A DNA stretch of 38,382 nucleotides. It comes from an uncultured bacterium (lineage in GTDB: Bacteria > Bacteroidota > Bacteroidia > Bacteroidales > Bacteroidaceae). The notes under the pieces are model-generated. The model did not search any database. It saw only the letters and a list, made by a program, of their open reading frames with translations, and had not been told where the DNA came from. Shown here in pieces: positions 33,964-38,382 of this stretch; position 1 is the first letter of the stretch; each line of letters starts with the position of its first letter. A program made the translations under genes and the position numbers. The stretch covers positions 1 to 38,382 of the forward strand of contig CAJMSQ010000021.1 of assembly GCA_905216095.1 (NCBI GenBank), read 5' to 3'.

Positions 33964-33981
33964 AACATAATCACGACAATA

Positions 33982-34164
33982 ATGAAGACGAATAACTATA
34001 TCGCGCCGATGACGGAGGTCATCAACCTTTATACGGAAGGCATGATAGCAGACAGCGGCCTCTCGAAGGACGGCGGCGAGAACACGAACATAGACATTTC
34101 AGACGAAGTGTTTGAAAATGACTTCCAATCCCCAAAAAAGGGGGGGTGGTTCGGCGAAAACTGA
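33982..34164 (+). CDS. Small 60-residue Bacteroidales-type protein of unknown function
   Basis: The product begins 'MKTNNYIAPMTEVINLYTEG' and continues 'MIADSGLSKDGGENTNID', then an acidic stretch and 'SPKKGGWFGEN'. Short proteins opening with a Met-Lys-polar start, 'P.TEVI.L' and 'M.A.SG' are common in Prevotella and Bacteroides, often beside surface-protein genes; no function is known to me. There is no signal peptide. It lies 18 bp after the PCMD-like gene, so it is co-transcribed, and a strong terminator follows. Near its end the run A6G7 (34134-34146) includes the slippery heptamer A-AAA-AAG in frame; a -1 shift would add about 34 codons and end near 34241. Confidence 0.7.
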   Translation: MKTNNYIAPMTEVINLYTEGMIADSGLSKDGGENTNIDISDEVFENDFQSPKKGGWFGEN

Positions 34165-34198
34165 AACGGCCGACTGGTCTTATTCCCCTGAAACTTCA

Positions 34199-34236
34199 AA
34201 ACTCTCCGGTGTGTCCGTCACACCGGAGAGTTTTTA
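34199..34236 (+). terminator. Strong terminator after the phosphatase / PCMD-like unit
   Basis: AAACTCTCCGGTGTG (34199-34213) pairs perfectly with CACACCGGAGAGTTT (34219-34233), a 15-bp stem with a 5-nt loop running into a T run. Confidence 0.9.
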
Positions 34237-34319
34237 TATAGATTCTTTCCCGTCAAACGCCCGGAAACCTTCACATGACACGTTTTTCCACCGGCCGCAC
34301 CAAAAGGAAGGGCAAAAGA

Positions 34320-34351
34320 CTTGGAAGAACGGCAGAATAAGTTTAACTTTG
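34320..34351 (+). promoter_or_regulatory. Promoter of the glycan operon
   Basis: CTTG at 34320-34323 and TAACTTTG at 34344-34351 are 20 nt apart. The leader to the ATG at 34388 is about 30 nt. This promoter probably drives all four genes up to 37973. Confidence 0.7.
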
Positions 34352-34387
34352 CCACATTCTATTTCAGGAAAATTCAGAAGAAGGAAT

Positions 34388-35104
34388 ATGAAAAGTCTCC
34401 ATATCGTCACTCCCGTCAAGGATTCCATCGACTCCACGCTCGTCACGGTCAAGGCCATACTGGCCACGCCCCTTCCGGCGGACTGGACGTACACGGTCTA
34501 TAACGACTTCAGTACGCCCGAGAACACGCAGCTGCTGGAGCAGGCCTCGCGTGAACTGGGTTTCAGATTAGTGAACCTGAGCGACCTGACCGACCATCCC
34601 TCGCCCAATTACCTGTTGGTACTCCGGACGGCGCGGCGCGAGGCATTGGCGGCCGATGCGGGACTTTGCATCGTCGAGAGTGACGTAACCGTGCGCCCCG
34701 ACACGCTGCAAAGCCTCTATGACGAGGCCCTGCGCCGGCCCAACTGCGGCATTGCGGCCGCCGTGACGGTGGACGAGAAGGGCGAGATAAACTATCCGTA
34801 CCTCTACGCCCGGGGCCGCGAGAACCAGGTGATAGACAACCGCAAGCACCAGAGTTTCTGCTGCTCGCTACTGACGCCCGAACTGATGCGCCGCTTCGAC
34901 TTCGACCGGCTGGACGCCTCGAAAAACTGGTATGACGTGACCATCTCGCACGAGTCACTGGCCTGCGGCCTGCACAACTACCTCTTCACGACGCTGCCCG
35001 TGCTGCACCGCCCGCACCAAAGCCGGCCATGGAAACAACTCAAGTACAAAAATCCGCTGAAGTACTATTGGCGGAAATTCACAAAAGGTTTCGACAAAAT
35101 CTGA
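34388..35104 (+). CDS. Glycosyltransferase family 2-like protein
   Basis: This 238-residue cytoplasmic protein has a GT-A fold typical of family 2. The opening strand and helix 'MKSLHIVTPVKDSIDSTLVTVKAILATPLPADWTYTVYNDFSTPEN' carries the nucleotide-sugar half-site, and 'ADAGLCIVESDVTVRPDTLQSLYDEA' holds an ESD (E97-D99) in place of the usual DxD. The C-terminal half 'FDRLDASKNWYDVTISHESLACGLHNYLFTTLPVLHRPHQSRPW' is consistent with the acceptor side. Donor and acceptor are unknown. It is first in an operon with UDP-galactopyranose mutase, so a role in the same glycan is likely. Confidence 0.83.
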   Translation: MKSLHIVTPVKDSIDSTLVTVKAILATPLPADWTYTVYNDFSTPENTQLLEQASRELGFRLVNLSDLTDHPSPNYLLVLRTARREALAADAGLCIVESDVTVRPDTLQSLYDEALRRPNCGIAAAVTVDEKGEINYPYLYARGRENQVIDNRKHQSFCCSLLTPELMRRFDFDRLDASKNWYDVTISHESLACGLHNYLFTTLPVLHRPHQSRPWKQLKYKNPLKYYWRKFTKGFDKI

Positions 35105-35111
35105 CGACCTC

Positions 35112-35140
35112 GGCATTGTCCCCGTCACGGGGGCAGTGCC
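35112..35140 (+). other. Intercistronic hairpin before glf
   Basis: GGCA..CCCCGT pairs with ACGGGG..TGCC as an interrupted stem in the 59-bp gap between the glycosyltransferase and glf. There is no T run, so it may stabilise or partly attenuate the transcript rather than end it. Confidence 0.4.
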
Positions 35141-35163
35141 GTCGTCCATATATATAATAAGGA

Positions 35164-36309
35164 ATGGAAAAGAAGAACGAACACATTGCCGCCACCTACG
35201 ATTACCTCATTGTCGGAGCAGGTCTGTTCGGCGCGGTCTTTGCGCGCGAAATGCGGCTGGCCGGCAAACGTTGCCTTGTCGTGGACCGTCGCGACACCGT
35301 GGGAGGCAACCTTTACTGCCGCGACGTGGAAGGTATCGCCGTCCACGAATACGGCGCCCACATCTTCCACACCGACAACCGCGAGGTGTGGGACTACGTG
35401 AACCGTCTCGTCGAGTTCAACCGCTATACCAATTCGCCCGTGGCCAATTATAAGGGACGGTTGTACAATCTGCCGTTCAACATGAATACGTTCTCCCGCC
35501 TCTGGAACGTGACCACACCGGCCGAGGCCATGGAGAAAATAGAGCAACAGCGGGCCGAGTTCGCCCACATCAGCACGCCGGCGAACCTGGAAGAGCAGGC
35601 CTTGAAACTATGCGGCCGCGACATCTACGAGACCCTCATCAAGGGATACACCGAAAAGCAGTGGGGACGGCCCGCCACGCAGCTGCCGGCGTTCATCATA
35701 CGCCGCGTGCCGCTTCGCTTCACATTCGACAACAACTACTTCAACGACCGCTACCAGGGCATACCGGTCGGCGGATACAACCCACTCATCAGCGCGCTGC
35801 TCGAAGGCGTAGAAGTGCGCACGGGCACGGATTTCGCGACACAACGCGCCGAACTGGAACCGCTGGCCCGCCGCGTACTCTTCACCGGCTGCATAGACGA
35901 ATACTTCGGGTACAGGCTCGGGCGGCTCGACTACCGCAGCCTGCGCTTCGAACATCACCGGACCGACGTGCCCAACCTGCAGGGCGTGGCCGTCATGAAC
36001 TATACCGACGCCGCCATCCCCTATACGCGCAGCATCGAGCACAAGCACTTCGAACCGGGACGCCACGAAGCGCTGCCCTTCACGGTGGTGACGAACGAAT
36101 ACCCGGCCGACTTCGCGCCGGGACGCGAACCTTATTATCCCGTGAACGACGAACGCAACTCCACCCTCTATGCCCGCTACCGCGAACTGGCCGAAGCCAC
36201 GCCCGACGTCCGTTTCGGCGGCCGCCTCGGGCAATATGCCTATGCTGACATGGACGATACGGTGGCCGCAGCCCTTGAGATGGTACGTGACGAATTAACG
36301 AAAAACTGA
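35164..36309 (+). CDS. glf: UDP-galactopyranose mutase
   Basis: This 381-residue flavoenzyme converts UDP-galactopyranose to UDP-galactofuranose. The FAD-binding fold is 'YDYLIVGAGLFGAVFAREM' (GAGLFG 18-23) with 'VVDRRDTVGGNLY'. Family blocks are 'GAHIFHTDNREVWDYVN', 'YTEKQWGRPATQLP', 'FTFDNNYFNDRYQGIPVGGYN' and 'FTGCIDEYFGYRLGRLDYRSLRFE'. Length fits the family. A 'MEKKNEHIAA' extension precedes the first strand; the ATG at 35164 is the only good start. The WaaP-like kinase starts 3 bp after its stop. With the last gene of the operon this suggests that the cell's surface glycan contains galactofuranose. Confidence 0.96.
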   Translation: MEKKNEHIAATYDYLIVGAGLFGAVFAREMRLAGKRCLVVDRRDTVGGNLYCRDVEGIAVHEYGAHIFHTDNREVWDYVNRLVEFNRYTNSPVANYKGRLYNLPFNMNTFSRLWNVTTPAEAMEKIEQQRAEFAHISTPANLEEQALKLCGRDIYETLIKGYTEKQWGRPATQLPAFIIRRVPLRFTFDNNYFNDRYQGIPVGGYNPLISALLEGVEVRTGTDFATQRAELEPLARRVLFTGCIDEYFGYRLGRLDYRSLRFEHHRTDVPNLQGVAVMNYTDAAIPYTRSIEHKHFEPGRHEALPFTVVTNEYPADFAPGREPYYPVNDERNSTLYARYRELAEATPDVRFGGRLGQYAYADMDDTVAAALEMVRDELTKN

Positions 36310-36312
36310 ACC

Positions 36313-37062
36313 ATGTCCGTCCTGCATCCCTCCACCCTCGTCCTGCACCCTGACTTCGCCGGCCTCGAAGCCTTTGTCCGCTCATTGCCTGAACGCTTCG
36401 CCGCGGACGAAGGCACCGTCATCTATCGCGGACGCAACGAGCTGCGCCTGTTCGAACACGCAGGCCGACGGCTCGTGGTCAAAGCCTTCCGCCGCCCGCA
36501 CCTCATCAACCGTTTCGTCTACGGGACACTACGTCCGTCAAAGGCCAAACGCTCCTACGACAACGCCTGCCTGCTGTGCCGTCTCGGCATAGGCACGCCC
36601 CACCCCGTAGGCTACCTCAACGTACGTTCGGCCGCAGGCCTGCTGTTCGACCGCAGCTATTTCGTGACGCTCGAGTCGGCATGTACGCACCGCTACCAGG
36701 AACTGTTCGAACAGCCCTTCGCCTACGAGGACGACGTGACCCGCGCCATCGGGCGGCTGACCGCACGGTTGCACGAGAACGGGCTGGCACACAAGGACTA
36801 CGGCCGCGCCAACATCCTCTTCGAACAACAGGCCGACGGCAGCATAGCCCTCGACCTCGTGGACCTGAACCGCATGGACTTCGGACCGCTCGACTTGAAG
36901 GCCGGATGCAAGAATTTCGAACGCCTGCCGGCCACACCGCACATGCACCGCTGCATGGCCGAGGCCTACGCCGAGGCCCGCGGTTTCGACGCCGAAGAAT
37001 GCTTCCGCCTCATGCAGGCCTACCGCAGCACGCAACCGGGCAAGATTGACGATAAATATTAA
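36313..37062 (+). CDS. WaaP/InaA-family lipopolysaccharide kinase-like protein (second paralogue)
   Basis: This 249-residue protein shares the fold and motifs of the protein at 22906-23598. The ATP lysine is in 'GRRLVVKAFRRPH' (K57), the catalytic loop is 'HKDYGRANILF' (H160, D162, N167) and the metal-binding aspartate is in 'LDLVDLNRMDF' (D184). 'FRRPHLINRFVYGTLRPSKAKRSYDNA' matches the linker seen in Bacteroidales members. It sits 3 bp after glf and 5 bp before a glycosyltransferase, so it probably phosphorylates a sugar of the same lipid-linked core; that is inference. The two paralogues differ enough that they should have separate substrates. Confidence 0.86.
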   Translation: MSVLHPSTLVLHPDFAGLEAFVRSLPERFAADEGTVIYRGRNELRLFEHAGRRLVVKAFRRPHLINRFVYGTLRPSKAKRSYDNACLLCRLGIGTPHPVGYLNVRSAAGLLFDRSYFVTLESACTHRYQELFEQPFAYEDDVTRAIGRLTARLHENGLAHKDYGRANILFEQQADGSIALDLVDLNRMDFGPLDLKAGCKNFERLPATPHMHRCMAEAYAEARGFDAEECFRLMQAYRSTQPGKIDDKY

Positions 37063-37067
37063 GCATC

Positions 37068-37973
37068 ATGAATATCACAGCCGTAGTCGTTACCTTCAAC
37101 CGCCTGCCGCTGCTGCGGCGCACCATAGCGGCACTGCGCGCCCAAACGCGGCCGCTCGACCGTATCATCATCGTGAACAACGGTTCGACGGACGGAACGG
37201 ACAAGTGGCTGGCGGAACAACCGGGACTGGACGTCGTGCAACAGGAAAACTGCGGCGGCTCCGGCGGATTCCACCGCGGCATCGGCGAAGCCATGTCGGC
37301 GGACTGCGACTGGATATGGTGCATGGACGACGATGTCTTTCCCCGCCCCGACTGCCTTGAACGCCTGCTCGAAGAGGCGGAAAAGCATCCCGATACAACC
37401 GGCATACTGGCGCCGCGCCGCCTGCAGGCGGGAAAAATCTTCTGCCACGACTTCACGGCCTACAACCTGACGCAACCGTTTGCGTCGATGTACAGGGGCC
37501 GCATCTCCAAACACCACCCCGACACACCCGTGCCCATCGTCGGCACCGCCTTCGAAGGGCCGCTCATCCGGCGCACCGTGGTGGAGCGCATCGGACTGCC
37601 CAACCGCGAACTTTTCATCTTCTGCGACGACACGGACTATTGTCTCCGTGCCCACCTGGCCGGTTTCGGACTGCTCTACGTGCCGGCCGCGCTCATGGAC
37701 AAGGAACTTTTCTTCGCCGACGACACCTGGGCCGAACGCGAACGCAAGAAAAAGTGGAAACGCTATTACCAGGTGCGCAACTCCACCTACCTCAACCACC
37801 GTTACGGCCGCACATGGGGCGTGCGCTACCTGCGCGGCTTCATCGGCATGGCGGGATATGTCGTCACGGCAGCCCTGTCCGCTCCTTTCTCGCACGGATG
37901 GACGTGGTCGGACATCCCCCGGTTGTGGCGCGCCTACCGCGACGGCGTGCGCGAACGGTTAGGAAAAATGTAA
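37068..37973 (+). CDS. GlfT-like galactofuranosyltransferase (GT2)
   Basis: This 301-residue glycosyltransferase opens with 'MNITAVVVTFNRLPLLRRTIAALRAQTRPLDRIIIVNNGSTDGT', then 'NCGGSGGFHRGI' (70-82) and the metal motif 'WCMDDDVFPRPD' (D87-D89). The N-x-G-G-x-G-G-F plus DDD pairing is typical of galactofuranosyltransferases of the GlfT group. 'FIFCDDTDYCLRAHLAGFGLLYVP' holds the likely catalytic base. The C-terminus is basic ('WAERERKKKWKRYYQVRN') with two amphipathic or membrane-associating helices, as expected for an enzyme at the inner face of the membrane. It starts 5 bp after the kinase gene and closes the glf operon. Use of UDP-galactofuranose is inferred from motif plus context. Confidence 0.85.
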   Translation: MNITAVVVTFNRLPLLRRTIAALRAQTRPLDRIIIVNNGSTDGTDKWLAEQPGLDVVQQENCGGSGGFHRGIGEAMSADCDWIWCMDDDVFPRPDCLERLLEEAEKHPDTTGILAPRRLQAGKIFCHDFTAYNLTQPFASMYRGRISKHHPDTPVPIVGTAFEGPLIRRTVVERIGLPNRELFIFCDDTDYCLRAHLAGFGLLYVPAALMDKELFFADDTWAERERKKKWKRYYQVRNSTYLNHRYGRTWGVRYLRGFIGMAGYVVTAALSAPFSHGWTWSDIPRLWRAYRDGVRERLGKM

Positions 37974-37993
37974 TACCCCGGACATCCATTTTA

Positions 37994-38071
37994 CTACATG
38001 GCATCTAAGAAAAACTACATGCCATGTAGGACGAACTACATGGCATGTAGGAAAATTTAGATGGCATGTAG
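37994..38071. repeat. Element copy E: bare array of four 21-bp palindromic repeats
   Basis: Units start at 37994, 38015, 38036 and 38057, exactly 21 bp apart: CTACATGGCATCTAA, CTACATGCCATGTAG, CTACATGGCATGTAG and TTAGATGGCATGTAG, each followed by a purine-rich 6-nt spacer such as GAAAAA. The second and third are perfect 7-bp-arm palindromes. No element promoter, hairpin or GTTAAAAATGTTAATGTC tail is found next to it, unlike copies A-D. It lies 20 bp after the last gene of the glycan operon. Confidence 0.88.
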
Positions 38072-38080
38072 GAAAGCCTT

Positions 38081-38305
38081 GTGACTATCAAAGAGTTACA
38101 GACTGCATTTTCAAGAAACGGAAACGGCATCCCGGAAGTCGTAGCAGTCTTATCGGAAATCGCATTTGCCCTACGGGGAAAACGCAGGAGCCTCATGCAG
38201 AGCCGCAACGCGAAACCAACGTCCAGCAAAAGGCAATCACGTAATAAAATTCAACGGACAAAGGATTCCTTTATTCCTTTTTTTCAAACCCAAATCGGTC
38301 ATTAG
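38081..38305 (+). CDS. Doubtful short reading frame at the right edge
   Basis: A GTG-initiated frame of 74 codons ('MTIKELQTAFSRNGNGIPEV...') begins 9 bp after array E. The first 40 residues look protein-like ('VVAVLSEIAFALRGKRR'), the rest is basic and low-quality. It matches no family I know, has no -7 box, and base composition drops to A+T-rich toward the end. It may be a remnant. Beyond it, 38306-38382 shows nothing I can identify apart from a short inverted repeat near the edge (GCATAGCGGGCTATGT). Confidence 0.25.
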   Translation: MTIKELQTAFSRNGNGIPEVVAVLSEIAFALRGKRRSLMQSRNAKPTSSKRQSRNKIQRTKDSFIPFFQTQIGH

Positions 38306-38382
38306 ACTTTTGTCCGTATTGTTTCTTTTTCCCAGCCATATTTTTTCACGGGCGGGCGCAGGCATAGCGGGCTATGTCAAGC

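Noticed and set aside
38005..38229. Minus-strand frame across array E (repeated Tyr-Met-Pro residues)
   Set aside because: The repeated residues are just the translation of the palindrome units; no independent support.
38306..38382. Possible insertion-sequence end at the right edge
   Set aside because: The minus strand reads a few plausible residues before a stop (ending Tyr-Ala-Cys-Ala-Arg-Pro), but the window ends and no transposase motif or terminal repeat can be shown.
1..38382. tRNA or rRNA genes
   Set aside because: No cloverleaf with a GGTTCGAATCC-type arm or rRNA-like segment was noticed on either strand.

Overview
The window looks like chromosomal DNA from a G+C-rich member of the Bacteroidales (Bacteroidota), probably near Prevotellaceae or Bacteroidaceae. 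Three things suggest this. Promoters are of the Bacteroidota type (-7 box TAnnTTTG, with a TTTG/TTG -33 box about 20 nt upstream where present). Several families are typical of the group (DUF6242- and DUF6089-type proteins, an HECLGH-type dipeptidyl peptidase III, a PCMD-like surface protein, tandem OmpH/Skp genes after bamA). One secreted protein ends in a 'YDLSGRRV...GGIYIRNGKKIIK' tail common in Prevotella/Bacteroides. The assignment is from recognition, not from a search.

Layout. 1-152: right end of a non-coding repeat element (copy A). 225-2369: a nitrilase-family amidase divergent from rsmG and a metallo-beta-lactamase hydrolase. 2529-4541: secreted M49 peptidase (minus). 4542-5096: divergent gap with element copy B. 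5097-7474: a small unknown protein coupled to a YgiQ radical-SAM protein. 7798-10203: Wzc-like tyrosine autokinase (minus). 10204-10946: divergent gap with copy C. 10947-14190: overlapping operon of type I asparaginase, a periplasmic binding lipoprotein and a FecCD-type permease with no ATPase. 14406-22830: a lipoprotein, then an envelope-building block (DUF6089 protein, uppS, bamA, two ompH/skp, dacB). 22906-29737: minus-strand genes for a WaaP-like kinase, formate-THF ligase, an amidase/golvesin-domain protein and HflX. 29738-30449: divergent gap with a 64-bp tandem promoter repeat and copy D. 30450-34164: alkaline phosphatase, a PCMD-like surface protein and a 60-residue protein. 34388-37973: a surface-glycan operon (glycosyltransferase, UDP-galactopyranose mutase, WaaP-like kinase, GlfT-like glycosyltransferase). 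37994-38071: a bare palindrome array (copy E), then the window edge.

Much of the gene content serves the envelope: undecaprenyl-PP synthesis, outer-membrane protein assembly, peptidoglycan trimming, polysaccharide chain-length control, galactofuranose supply and transfer, and lipid-sugar phosphorylation.

The most unusual signal is non-coding. Three complete elements (B, C, D; 254-276 bp) share one rigid layout: a promoter with a 20-nt spacer; within about 20 nt of the expected start, an 8-bp (B, C) or 5-bp (D) hairpin followed by a T run; exactly 29 nt; five or six 15-bp palindromic units in a 21-bp register; 22-23 nt; and a conserved 18-nt tail (GTTAAAAATGTTAATGTC). Copy A shows the array and tail, copy E only the array. 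The hairpin stem differs between copies on both arms so that pairing is kept. Each complete copy sits in a divergent gap and points toward a gene that has its own promoter. I do not recognise this as a named element.
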